Origin: Streptomyces sp. NBC_01451
GTDB lineage: Bacteria > Actinomycetota > Actinomycetes > Streptomycetales > Streptomycetaceae
DNA length: 64,000 nucleotides
Direction of reading: 5' to 3'
Assembly: GCF_036227485.1 (NCBI RefSeq)
Contig: NZ_CP109479.1
Location: forward strand, 1,984,001-2,048,000
The notes beneath the pieces were generated by a model. It saw only the letters and a program-made list of their open reading frames with translations. It was not told the origin of the DNA and did not search any database. Every line of letters starts with the position of its first letter. Positions within the stretch are counted from its first letter, which is position 1. The position numbers and the translations under genes are program-made. This document shows positions 16,143 to 23,877 of this stretch, in pieces.

Positions 16143-18590
16143 ATGCCTCCACGCAAAGGTGCCCGGCGCCGTCTCGGCTCCATACGTCTCTCGCTGATCC
16201 TGCTCGCACTGGTTCCCAGCGTCATCCTCGCCGCGATGTGGGGTGTGACGACGATTCAGATGTTCTCGGAGGGCCTGCGGCTGCGGGACCAGACGGAACT
16301 CAGCAGGGCGACCGGTGCCATGGGCACCGACGCCACGCTCGCACTGCAGAAGGAACGCACCCTGTCGGCCGTGTGGCTGGCCTCGCCCAGGGGCGACCGC
16401 GAGGCCCTGGACGAGCAGCGCAAGGTGACCGACGCGGCGGTCGCGAAACTGGTCGGCCAGTCGAAGGCCATCCAGGAGGCCCCCGACCGCATCGGGGACC
16501 GGATGTACTCGGTCATCGCGGCGACGGGCAGCCTGGAGTACTACCGCGGCCAGGTCGACCATCTCACCGACATCTCGGCCCAGCAGGTGCTGGACCAGTA
16601 CTCGTCGATGATCGGCAACCAGATCCACTCCTTCCAGGCGCTCTCCCAGGTCGACGACGGCGACCTCACCTCGCAGGCCGGCCCGCTCATCACTCTGGAG
16701 AACGCGGCCGAACTGGTCGCCCAGGAGGACTCGCAGCTGATGCTGGCCTGGCCCACGGGGCACTTCGACCAGAACGAGTGGGAGTTGTACGTCCGGCTGG
16801 TCAGCGCCCGGCGCTGGGTCGTCGAGGACCAGCTGATCCAGTCCCTGACCGGCTCGGCGAAGGCCCGCACCGAGGCGATTCTCCGGGGTTCCGCCTGGCG
16901 GACCCTGACCTCCATCGAGGACCAGGTGCTCGCGTCGGGCACACCCGGCGGCGGCGCCGAACGGAAGATCACCCTGCCGGACAGGCAGAAGCAGTGGATC
17001 GCGGCGATGGACGAACTGAGCGTCCAGTACGGCTCGCTCATCCATGACGAGACCCAGGGGCTGCTCAGCCGCAGCCACGACGAGGCACGGTCGCTCCTGT
17101 TCAAGGCCGCCAACCTGAGCGTCGGCGGCCTCGGCGGACTGCTGCTGTGCATCGCCCTGTCCTGGCGCATCACCCGGTCCCTGTCCCGTCGGCTGCGCGG
17201 GCTGCGCATGGCCACCCTGGGCCTGGCCGAGGAGCGGCTGCCGGACGTGCTCGCACGGCTCAACCGGGGCGAGAAGGTCGACGTCGAGTCGGCCACCCCG
17301 CCGCTGGACTACGGCCACGACGAACTCGGCCAGGTGGCACACGCGTTCAACGCGGCCCAGCGGACCGCCGTGCACACCGCGGTCGAACTCGCCGACACCC
17401 GGCGCGGCTTCCAGAAGGTCATCCTGGGCATCGCCCGGCAGAGCCAGAACCTGGTCAACCTCCAGCTCACCAAGCTGGACGCGCTGGAACGCGCCCACCA
17501 GGACCCGGAGATCCTCAAGGGCCTGTACGAACTGGACTCCACGGCAAGCCAGTTGCGCCGCTACGAGGAGAACCTCGTCATCATCAGCGGTGAGCGGCCC
17601 GGCCGCAGCTGGACCGAGCCGGTCGCGCTGATCGACATCCTGCGCAGCGCCGTCGGCGAGGTCGCCGAGTACCAGCGGGTGGAGGTGCAGACCGAGGAGG
17701 ACGTGTACCTCGCCCCGCCCGCGGTGGCCGACGTCATCCATCTGCTGGCCGAGCTGATCGACAACGCGACCGCCTACTCCCCCGCGCCCAGCCCGGTGGG
17801 CGTACGGGCCGCGATGGTCGCCAAGGGACTGGCCATCGAGGTCGAGGACCGCGGACTCGGCATGTCCGAGGAGGACTACGCGTCCTTCAACGAACACCTC
17901 TCCAAGGCCCCGCAGTTCGACGTGGTGGCGCTCGCCGACGACCTGCGGCTCGGCATGTTCGTGATCGCGCGTCTCGCCGTGCGGCACGGCATCCAGGTCA
18001 CGCTGCGCTCCTCGCCGTACGGCGGTACGACAGCGATCGTACTGATCCCGCACGATGTCGTCGTACGGGAACTCACCGCGCCGGACACGGACTCCTCGTT
18101 CACGGAGTCGGCGTCCGCCGGGGTGCCCGGCCCGGTCGCCGCGGAGCGCCCGGCCCACGAGCGGATCCGGGAACCGCAGCCCGCCGCGGCCCGCGCCCGG
18201 ACCGCCGACGCCGGTCCCGCTCCCCGGCCGGCCGCCCTCGTCGGGGCGGACCGGGGCGCCGGCCAGGGCGGTGAGCAGAGGTCCGAGCGGGGCGGTGGCG
18301 CCGGCAAGGGCGGGCTCACCCCGCTGCCGCGCCGGGTGCCGCAGACCAGTCTGGCCGCCGAGCTGCTGGACGACACCGGACCCGACGGCACGTCCGACGA
18401 CGCGCTCGACGAGTTCTCGCCGGAGCGCGCGGCCTCCTCGCTCTCCGGTTTCCAGCGAGGCACCCTCCAGGCCCGTGACGACGACGAAGAGCAGTACGAC
18501 GATGGGAAGGACGACGCGCCTCGGGAACCTGACGCACCGCTCCCCGCCGCAGGCACTCCGGTCACCTCGACTCCGCCCGCAGACCGCTGA
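16143..18590 (+). CDS. cvnA: Conservon sensor histidine kinase CvnA (nitrate/nitrite-sensor-like)
   Basis: 815 aa from ATG 16143 (AGGACGACG upstream). Order: membrane segment at about 17-40, an extracellular helical NIT-like sensor domain (about 45-310), second membrane segment near 320-340 (LGGLLLCIALSW), HAMP-like linker, dimerisation region, HATPase domain with N box ELIDNATAYSP and G box EDRGLGMSEED, and a disordered Pro/Ala/acidic tail of ~170 residues. In related kinases the dimerisation helix reads LDH; here it reads L-D465-S466-T-A-S-Q-L-R-R, so the usual phospho-acceptor His appears to be Ser. It heads the cvnABCD operon, whose products form a membrane-associated, eukaryote-GPCR-like signalling complex. 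Confidence 0.9.
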   Translation: MPPRKGARRRLGSIRLSLILLALVPSVILAAMWGVTTIQMFSEGLRLRDQTELSRATGAMGTDATLALQKERTLSAVWLASPRGDREALDEQRKVTDAAVAKLVGQSKAIQEAPDRIGDRMYSVIAATGSLEYYRGQVDHLTDISAQQVLDQYSSMIGNQIHSFQALSQVDDGDLTSQAGPLITLENAAELVAQEDSQLMLAWPTGHFDQNEWELYVRLVSARRWVVEDQLIQSLTGSAKARTEAILRGSAWRTLTSIEDQVLASGTPGGGAERKITLPDRQKQWIAAMDELSVQYGSLIHDETQGLLSRSHDEARSLLFKAANLSVGGLGGLLLCIALSWRITRSLSRRLRGLRMATLGLAEERLPDVLARLNRGEKVDVESATPPLDYGHDELGQVAHAFNAAQRTAVHTAVELADTRRGFQKVILGIARQSQNLVNLQLTKLDALERAHQDPEILKGLYELDSTASQLRRYEENLVIISGERPGRSWTEPVALIDILRSAVGEVAEYQRVEVQTEEDVYLAPPAVADVIHLLAELIDNATAYSPAPSPVGVRAAMVAKGLAIEVEDRGLGMSEEDYASFNEHLSKAPQFDVVALADDLRLGMFVIARLAVRHGIQVTLRSSPYGGTTAIVLIPHDVVVRELTAPDTDSSFTESASAGVPGPVAAERPAHERIREPQPAAARARTADAGPAPRPAALVGADRGAGQGGEQRSERGGGAGKGGLTPLPRRVPQTSLAAELLDDTGPDGTSDDALDEFSPERAASSLSGFQRGTLQARDDDEEQYDDGKDDAPREPDAPLPAAGTPVTSTPPADR

Positions 18591-18604
18591 TGAAGGACAG
18601 AGAA

Positions 18605-19030
18605 ATGACACGCCCCACCCCCGCCACGCACACCGAGCTCGACCAGTTGCTCACCGGACTCGTGGACCGGGTAGCCGAGGTCAACCACGCCGTCGTGCTT
18701 TCCGAGGACGGACTCGTCGTCAGCAGATCCACGGCGTTCCTGCGTGACGACGCCGAGCGGCTCGCGGCGACCGCGTCCGGGCTGATGAGCCTCAGCAAGG
18801 GCGTCAGCATGGACTTCCGGGGCGGCCCGGTGCGCCAGGCGCTGATCGAGATGCGCAACGGGTACCTCATCCTCACCGCGGCCGGCCCGGGCGCCCACCT
18901 CGCGGTGCTGACCAGCCAGGGCGCGGACGTCGGCGTGGTGGCGTACCAGATGAACATGCTGGTGAAGAAGATCGGTGAGCACCTCAGCGCGGCGCCGCGT
19001 GCCGGGGTCGTCGGCGCGGCCGGCGAGTGA
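18605..19030 (+). CDS. cvnB: Conservon roadblock/LC7 protein CvnB
   Basis: 141 aa from ATG 18605, chosen because AAGGA lies seven bases upstream; ATG 18590 overlapping the CvnA stop is also in frame. The protein is a single roadblock/LC7 domain: ELDQLLTGLVDRVAEVNHAVVLSEDGLVVS, later GYLILTAAGPGAHLAVLTSQGADVG and a C-terminal helix with NMLVKKIGEHL. Roadblock proteins act as scaffolds or GTPase-activating partners of small GTPases, here CvnD. Cytoplasmic, no signal peptide. The order kinase, roadblock, DUF742, GTPase is the defining conservon layout. Confidence 0.92.
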   Translation: MTRPTPATHTELDQLLTGLVDRVAEVNHAVVLSEDGLVVSRSTAFLRDDAERLAATASGLMSLSKGVSMDFRGGPVRQALIEMRNGYLILTAAGPGAHLAVLTSQGADVGVVAYQMNMLVKKIGEHLSAAPRAGVVGAAGE

Positions 19031-19031
19031 G

Positions 19032-19388
19032 GTGAACGGAAGCGACGCGGCCGGCCGTCTGGTACGGCCGTTCACGCTCACCGGCGGGCGGACCCGGCCC
19101 AGCCGCGCCGACTTCACACTGATCACGTCGGTGACGGCGGTGGAGCCGCAGCCGGACGGGGGCAAACGGCCGCAGCCCGAGCACGCCCGGATCCTTCGGC
19201 TGTGCGCACGCCCCGTCGTGGTGGCGGAGCTCGCGGCACATCTGGACCTCCCGGTCAGTGTGGTCGTCATCATGCTGTGCGACCTGCTGGAGGCCGGCCG
19301 GATCACCGCCCGGTCCCCGCGCCAGATCTCGCGCACCACGGACATGGACCTGCTCCAGAAAGTGAGGGACGGCCTTGGCCGGCTCTGA
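19032..19388 (+). CDS. cvnC: Conservon DUF742 protein CvnC
   Basis: 118 aa from GTG 19032, one base after the CvnB stop. DUF742 features: RLVRPFTLTGGRTRPS at the start, DFTLITSVTAVE, then a winged-helix-like region ARPVVVAELAAHLDLPVSVVVIMLCDLLEAGRI. The family has a helix-turn-helix-like C-terminal half but DNA binding has not been its accepted role; it works with the other conservon proteins at the membrane. Its 3' end overlaps cvnD by 14 bases, so translation is coupled. Confidence 0.92.
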   Translation: MNGSDAAGRLVRPFTLTGGRTRPSRADFTLITSVTAVEPQPDGGKRPQPEHARILRLCARPVVVAELAAHLDLPVSVVVIMLCDLLEAGRITARSPRQISRTTDMDLLQKVRDGLGRL

Positions 19389-19980
19389 CCAGACCGTGAA
19401 CGGGACATCGGCGCCCGACACGGTCAAGATCCTCATCGCGGGCGGCTTCGGCGTCGGCAAGACGACGCTGGTCGGCTCGGTCAGCGAGATCGTGCCCCTG
19501 CGCACCGAGGAACCGCTCACCGCGGCCGGCCTCGGCATCGACGACCTCGACGGCATCGAGCAGAAGAAGGCCACCACCGTGGCCCTCGACTTCGGCCGCA
19601 TCACCCTCAGCCGGGAACTGATCCTGTACCTCTTCGGTACGCCGGGTCAGCAGCGGTTCTGGTTCATGTGGAACGACCTGGCGATCGGCGCGCTGGGGGC
19701 CGTGGTCCTCATCGACGTGCGCCGGCCGGAGTCGAGTTTCGCGGCGATCGACTTCTTCGAGCGCCGGGACATCCCGTTCGTCGTCGGGGTGAACGGCTTC
19801 CACGGGGAGCATCCGTACGAGCCGGACGAGATCCGGGAGGCGCTGGCGCTGCCGGAGCACACGCCGGTCCTGCTGTGCGACGCGCGGGACCGGGAGTCGT
19901 GCCGGGACGTGCTGATAGCCCTGATCGACCGGCTGATAGCGACGGCGGCCTCGGGCGGCGGAAGCGCGCACACGGCCTGA
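19375..19980 (+). CDS. cvnD: Conservon small GTPase CvnD (ATP/GTP-binding protein)
   Basis: 201 aa from TTG 19375, inside the end of cvnC. GTPase motifs: P-loop GGFGVGKTT, switch region EQKKATTVALDFG, G3 variant LFGTPGQQRFWFMW, and VVGVNGFHG where Ras-like proteins have NKxD. This is the MglA/CvnD-type small GTPase family. It should cycle between GTP and GDP states under control of the roadblock protein CvnB and pass the sensor kinase signal on. Lack of a lipidation motif fits peripheral association with the membrane complex. It ends the conservon; no cytochrome P450 (CvnE/F) follows. Confidence 0.93.
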   Translation: MAGSDQTVNGTSAPDTVKILIAGGFGVGKTTLVGSVSEIVPLRTEEPLTAAGLGIDDLDGIEQKKATTVALDFGRITLSRELILYLFGTPGQQRFWFMWNDLAIGALGAVVLIDVRRPESSFAAIDFFERRDIPFVVGVNGFHGEHPYEPDEIREALALPEHTPVLLCDARDRESCRDVLIALIDRLIATAASGGGSAHTA

Positions 19981-20095
19981 TATCACGTGTCAGCACGACC
20001 CGGTATCACGTGTCAGTGCGGTTGGGCACGACGTGCCGGTGCGGTCCGGCAGGACGTGGCGGTGCGGTCCGGCAGCGCCTGCCGGTGCGACTCTG
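19981..20095. repeat. Five degenerate tandem repeats of about 23 bp after cvnD
   Basis: Directly after the cvnD stop come units at 19981-20003, 20004-20025, 20026-20049, 20050-20072 and 20073-20095 (23, 22, 24, 23, 23 bp). The first two share TATCACGTGTCAG; the later ones share GGTGCGGTCCGG. The units drift gradually, as in a decaying minisatellite. No coding capacity is evident. Role unknown. Confidence 0.7.
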
Positions 20096-20120
20096 TGGGC
20101 AACCTGTGAGTCCGCTGATT

Positions 20121-20153
20121 CTCATTCGTCGCTCAGAGTCGCCTCAGGGTCGC
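20121..20153 (+). promoter_or_regulatory. Three 11-bp phased direct repeats upstream of the glycosyltransferase operon
   Basis: Three adjacent 11-mers all begin CTCA: 20121-20131, 20132-20142 (CTCAGAGTCGC) and 20143-20153 (CTCAGGGTCGC); the last two differ at one base. Eleven-base direct repeats on one DNA face are the usual binding pattern of OmpR/PhoB-family response regulators. They lie 28-60 bases before the GT2 start codon. The regulator is not in the window. Confidence 0.55.
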
Positions 20154-20181
20154 CCCAGATACGGCCCCGATCGTCACTTGC

Positions 20182-21021
20182 ATGAACGAAACGAACGCGA
20201 GGGGCGTCCGGCAGCGTTCGGTCGAGATCGTGGTGCCGGTGTACAACGAGGCGCACGTACTCGCCGACAGCATCGGCCGTCTCCACGCCTACCTCGAAGC
20301 CTCCTTCCCGTTCCCGTTCCGGATCACGGTCGCGGACAACGCCAGCACTGATGCCACCTGGCAGGCGGCGACCGATCTGACGCTCCGCCTCCCCCATGTC
20401 CACGCCGTCCATCTGGACGCCAAGGGCCGGGGCCGCGCCCTGAAGCACGTGTGGAGCCGCTCGACGGCCGACGTGGTCGCCTACATGGACGTCGACCTGT
20501 CCACGGGCCTCGCGGGTTTCCTCCCGCTCGTGGCTCCCCTTCTCTCCGGCCACAGCGACGTGGCCATCGGCAGCCGGCTGCACCGCCAGTCCGACGTGGT
20601 GCGCGGCCCGAAGCGCGAGTTCATCTCCCGCTCGTACAACGCCCTGCTGAAGCTCGGCCTCGCGGCCCGCTTCTCGGACGCCCAGTGCGGTTTCAAGGCG
20701 GTCCGCACCGACGTCTTCCGGGCCCTCGCCCCGCACATCGAGGACAACTCCTGGTTCTTCGACACCGAGTTGCTGGTCCTGGCCCAGCGCAACCGCCTGC
20801 GCATCCACGAAGTACCGGTCGACTGGGTCGACGACCCCGACAGCCGGGTCGACATCGTCCGCACCGCCCTGGACGACCTCAGGGGCATGCGCCGGATGCT
20901 GCGCGCCGGGCTCACCGGCCGCTCCCGGATCGCCGTCCCGCAGCGCATGCCCGTATCGAGTCCGATCGGCGCACCTCAGCACATCAGCAGCCCCGCCCCC
21001 AGCTTGGAGTACGCGTCATGA
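20182..21021 (+). CDS. Family 2 glycosyltransferase (dolichyl/polyprenyl-phosphate sugar synthase type)
   Basis: 279 aa from ATG 20182. GT-A fold motifs: VEIVVPVYNEAHVLADS at the N-terminus, VADNASTDATW, a DxD-type metal/nucleotide-sugar site in YMDVDLSTG, GPKREFISRSYNALLK, and SDAQCGFKAVRTDVF, all as in dolichyl-phosphate glucose/mannose synthases. No C-terminal membrane pair is present. It probably transfers a sugar from a nucleotide donor to polyprenyl phosphate, supplying the lipid-linked donor to the membrane transferase encoded next (ATGA overlap at 21018). Likely controlled by the 11-bp repeats upstream. Confidence 0.88.
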   Translation: MNETNARGVRQRSVEIVVPVYNEAHVLADSIGRLHAYLEASFPFPFRITVADNASTDATWQAATDLTLRLPHVHAVHLDAKGRGRALKHVWSRSTADVVAYMDVDLSTGLAGFLPLVAPLLSGHSDVAIGSRLHRQSDVVRGPKREFISRSYNALLKLGLAARFSDAQCGFKAVRTDVFRALAPHIEDNSWFFDTELLVLAQRNRLRIHEVPVDWVDDPDSRVDIVRTALDDLRGMRRMLRAGLTGRSRIAVPQRMPVSSPIGAPQHISSPAPSLEYAS

Positions 21022-23189
21022 CGACCCTCGCCCCGCCGCCGACCCGCGACAGCGCGCCCCATCACAGCCATCGGGCCGAACCTCCGGCCTCCGACGGCGG
21101 TCTCGCGGGCCGCGCCCGGCGTCTGTTCACCGGCGCCCCCGAAGACCCGCGCTGGACCCGCCCCACTCTCTGGGGCATCCTCCTGCTGGCCACGGCGCTC
21201 TACGCCTGGAACCTCTCCTCCATCACCGGCAACACCTTCTACGACGCCGCCGTGTACAGCGGCACGAAGAGCTGGAAGGCGTTCTTCTTCGGCGCGCTGG
21301 ACTCGGGCAGCTTCATCACCGTCGACAAACCCCCCTTCGCCCTCTGGGTGATGGGCCTGTCGGCCCGCGTGTTCGGTTACGGCACCTGGCAGTTGATGCT
21401 GCCCATGGTCGCGGTGGGCACGGGCTCGGTCGCGTTGCTGCACCGCATGGTGAAGCGTGACTTCGGTCCCGTCGCGGCGACGATCGCGGCCCTCGCGCTC
21501 ACCCTGACGCCCATCACGGTGGCGATCACCCGGGACACCAACCCGGACCCGATCCTGGTCTTCCTGATGCTGCTGGGCGCGGCGGCCCTGCTGAAGGCCG
21601 TGCGCACCGGACGGCTGATGCCGCTGGTGTGGTCAGCGGTCGCGATCGGCTTCGCGTTCAACACCAAGATGATGCAGGCGTACGTCGTCCTGCCGGTCTT
21701 CTTCCTGGTCTACCTCTGGGCGGCGAACGCCGGTCTGGGCAGGCGCGTCCGGAACCTGGCCGTGGCCACCATGGCACTGGTCGTCTCCTCCGCCTGGTGG
21801 ATGGTGGTCGTCGACCTGATCCCGGCCTCCTCCCGCCCCTACATCGGCGGTTCGACCGACAACACGGTGTGGGACCTGGTCATCGGCTACAACGGCTTCG
21901 GCCGTATCTTCGGGGCGAGTTCGTCGGTGGGCTCGCAGGGCAACGGCGCGAGCTTCGGCGGCGAGGCGGGCCTCTACCGGATGTTCAACGAGATCATGGG
22001 CGGCCAGATCTCCTGGCTGATCCCGTTCGCTCTGATCGCCCTGGTCGCGGGCCTCGTCCTGCGCGGCCGGGCCCCCCGTACGGACGCCAAGCGGGCGGCG
22101 CTGATGCTGTGGGGCGGCTGGTTCGTCCTGCACTACCTGACCTTCGCCCTCGCCGAGGGCACCTTCCACCCGTACTACGTCACGGCGATGGCCCCCGGTA
22201 TCGCGGCCCTGGCGGGCGCCGGCGGCGTCATGCTCTACCGCGCCTTCCGTGAGGGCTCGGCGGCCAAGTGGGCGTGGGTCCTCCCCCTCGCTGTGGCGGC
22301 GAGCGCCGTCTGGGCGGTCGTCCTGCTCCAGCGCGTCTCGGGCTCCGGCACGCTGTACACGGTCGCGGAGATCGTGGTGGCGGTGGCGGGCACCGTCTCG
22401 GTCCTCGGCCTGCTGACCGGCCGGTTCATGAAGCGCCGACGCCTGCTGGGCATCGCGGCCCTGGCCGCGGTCGTCGCCCTCCTGGCGGGCCCGGCGGCCT
22501 ACTCCGTCTCGGCGGCCACCAGCTCCACCAACGGCACGAACCCGACGGCCGGGCCCAGCACGGGCGGCGGAATGGGAGGCGGCATGGGAGGCGGCGGCGG
22601 CGCTCCGCAGGGCTCCACGGGGACGACCGGCAGCAGCGGTACGAGCAACAGCGGCGGCCAGTCCATGGGGCAGCCCCCGTCCGGCAACACCTCGTCCTCC
22701 AGCGGGAGTTCGTCGGAGGCGGCGGCCGAGTCGGGCACGCGTCCGAGCGGCGACGGCGGAGGCACCGGTGGCGGTGGCGGGATGGGCGGCGGCACCCAGG
22801 TGTCGTCCGACATGATCACGTACCTCAAGAAGCACCAGGACGGGGCGACCTGGCTGCTGGCGGTGGCCACCGACCAGACGGCGTCCTCGATCATCCTGGA
22901 GTCGGGCCAGCCCGTGATCTCCATGGGCGGCTGGTCGGGCAGCGACAACGCGATGACCCTGGCCAAGCTCAAGAGCCTCGTGAAATCAGGGAAGTTGCAC
23001 TACATCATCGTGAGCAGCGACACCGGCCAGGGAACCGACTCGGAGATCGCAACCTGGGTGAAGGAACACGGCACGGCGGTCAACTCCTCGGAGTACAGCT
23101 CCAGTTCGTCGACCACGTCCACGTCCACCTCGACCTCGACGTCGACCAGCAGCGGTCTGTACCGTCTGGACGCCTCCGACGTCAGCTGA
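21018..23189 (+). CDS. GT39/ArnT-like membrane glycosyltransferase with Gly/Ser-rich linker and extracellular domain
   Basis: 723 aa; ATG 21018 overlaps the GT2 stop. About twelve membrane segments follow a short N-terminal tail. The PMT/ArnT-type first loop contains NTFYDAAVYSGTKSWKAFFFGALD and a catalytic Asp region near VDKPPFALW. A low-complexity Gly/Met/Ser/Thr linker (about residues 515-595) leads to a soluble outer domain (YLKKHQDGATWLLAVATDQTASSI) typical of mycobacterial/Streptomyces family members. It ends in a Ser/Thr-rich run. It likely moves a sugar from polyprenyl phosphate onto an exported acceptor such as a glycan or protein. Donor and acceptor are unknown. Confidence 0.88.
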   Translation: MTTLAPPPTRDSAPHHSHRAEPPASDGGLAGRARRLFTGAPEDPRWTRPTLWGILLLATALYAWNLSSITGNTFYDAAVYSGTKSWKAFFFGALDSGSFITVDKPPFALWVMGLSARVFGYGTWQLMLPMVAVGTGSVALLHRMVKRDFGPVAATIAALALTLTPITVAITRDTNPDPILVFLMLLGAAALLKAVRTGRLMPLVWSAVAIGFAFNTKMMQAYVVLPVFFLVYLWAANAGLGRRVRNLAVATMALVVSSAWWMVVVDLIPASSRPYIGGSTDNTVWDLVIGYNGFGRIFGASSSVGSQGNGASFGGEAGLYRMFNEIMGGQISWLIPFALIALVAGLVLRGRAPRTDAKRAALMLWGGWFVLHYLTFALAEGTFHPYYVTAMAPGIAALAGAGGVMLYRAFREGSAAKWAWVLPLAVAASAVWAVVLLQRVSGSGTLYTVAEIVVAVAGTVSVLGLLTGRFMKRRRLLGIAALAAVVALLAGPAAYSVSAATSSTNGTNPTAGPSTGGGMGGGMGGGGGAPQGSTGTTGSSGTSNSGGQSMGQPPSGNTSSSSGSSSEAAAESGTRPSGDGGGTGGGGGMGGGTQVSSDMITYLKKHQDGATWLLAVATDQTASSIILESGQPVISMGGWSGSDNAMTLAKLKSLVKSGKLHYIIVSSDTGQGTDSEIATWVKEHGTAVNSSEYSSSSSTTSTSTSTSTSTSSGLYRLDASDVS

Positions 23190-23210
23190 CGACCCCTCGC
23201 ACATCCCCAC

Positions 23211-23245
23211 GGGCGGGCCACCGGAACTCCTCCGGCGGCCCGCCC
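23211..23245. terminator. Bidirectional terminator hairpin between convergent genes
   Basis: Inverted repeat with 15-base arms (23211-23225 and 23231-23245), one mismatch, five-base loop, in the gap between the GT39 gene and the minus-strand small gene. Very G+C-rich with no U tract, as is usual for Streptomyces. Confidence 0.75.
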
Positions 23246-23275
23246 GCCTACGTGTGCCGGGAGCATGGTGTCAGC

Positions 23276-23500
23276 TCACAGGCAGTACCGGACCAGCCAC
23301 TCGTCCTCGTTGTACGCGCCCGTCGCCGGGTCAGGCACCGACGCCGGCTGCGCCGCCACCATGTCCTCCACGCGGATCCGCTCCGGCAGCTGCCCGAAGC
23401 GGGCGTGGCGCACCGCCTCCGCGGATTCCGGGGCCCGCTCTTCAGCCGTCGCTTCGATCGTGGCTGCGTTCGCGGCTTCGGTCTTCGCTTCGTACGTCAT
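23276..23500 (-). CDS. Small conserved actinobacterial protein
   Basis: 74 aa from ATG 23500 with GGGGA upstream. The N-terminal half is Ala/Glu-rich (TEAANAATIEATAEERAP); the C-terminal half is more conserved-looking: RHARFGQLPERIRVEDMVAAQ and the ending YNEDEWLVRYCL. No signal peptide, membrane segment or known motif. I recognise the pattern as a recurring Streptomyces hypothetical protein but know no function. It faces the GT39 gene across a strong terminator, so it is a separate transcript. Confidence 0.7.
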   Translation of the reverse strand: MTYEAKTEAANAATIEATAEERAPESAEAVRHARFGQLPERIRVEDMVAAQPASVPDPATGAYNEDEWLVRYCL

Positions 23501-23732
23501 CTCAATCCCCGTTCGCTTGAGCCGACCACTCCTCCAGCGTACGTGAGCGTCGGCTGTTCAAGGCCGGCCGTCAACGGGCCCGAGAGGAGCTCGGCAGGGG
23601 CGGGTGCACGGGCCGGGCGCGTGCACCGGCCGCCGCGGACAGCCCTCGCGCACACGCACCCCGGCCGCCGCTCAAGGCCGCCTCCCGGCCGCCGCACCGA
23701 CCTCGAAAGTTACGCCGGGATTGCGCGAACCC

Positions 23733-23789
23733 TTGACGCGCACCCTCCGACTGCGTAGATATGACTGCGCAGTCATGACAGCGCAGTCA
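23733..23789 (+). promoter_or_regulatory. Candidate promoter overlapped by two 14-bp operator-like palindromes (lacI-type locus)
   Basis: TTGACG (23733-23738), a 17-base spacer and TAGATA (23756-23761) form a plausible promoter. Immediately after come TGACTGCGCAGTCA (23762-23775), a perfect 14-base palindrome, and TGACAGCGCAGTCA (23776-23789), one mismatch, back to back. Repressor binding here would cover the -10/+1 region. LacI autoregulation is the obvious candidate because the gene starts 88 bases on. Confidence 0.55.
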
Positions 23790-23877
23790 GAAAACTGGCG
23801 AGCGCGGTTCCACGTCATGTCCACGGCGGCCGGCGTCACCCTCCGGCTACCGTGGGCACCGGCCACCGGGAGTCACC

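Noticed and set aside
16107..18611. An 834-codon minus-strand frame opposite cvnA/cvnB
   Set aside because: cvnA on the plus strand has clear sensor-kinase domains and conservon context; the antisense frame is Gly/Arg/Val-rich shadow sequence.
20451..22268. Plus-strand extension upstream of the GT39 gene start
   Set aside because: The extra N-terminal part overlaps the GT2 gene in another frame and reads as Arg/Pro-rich shadow; the ATGA overlap at 21018 gives the real start.
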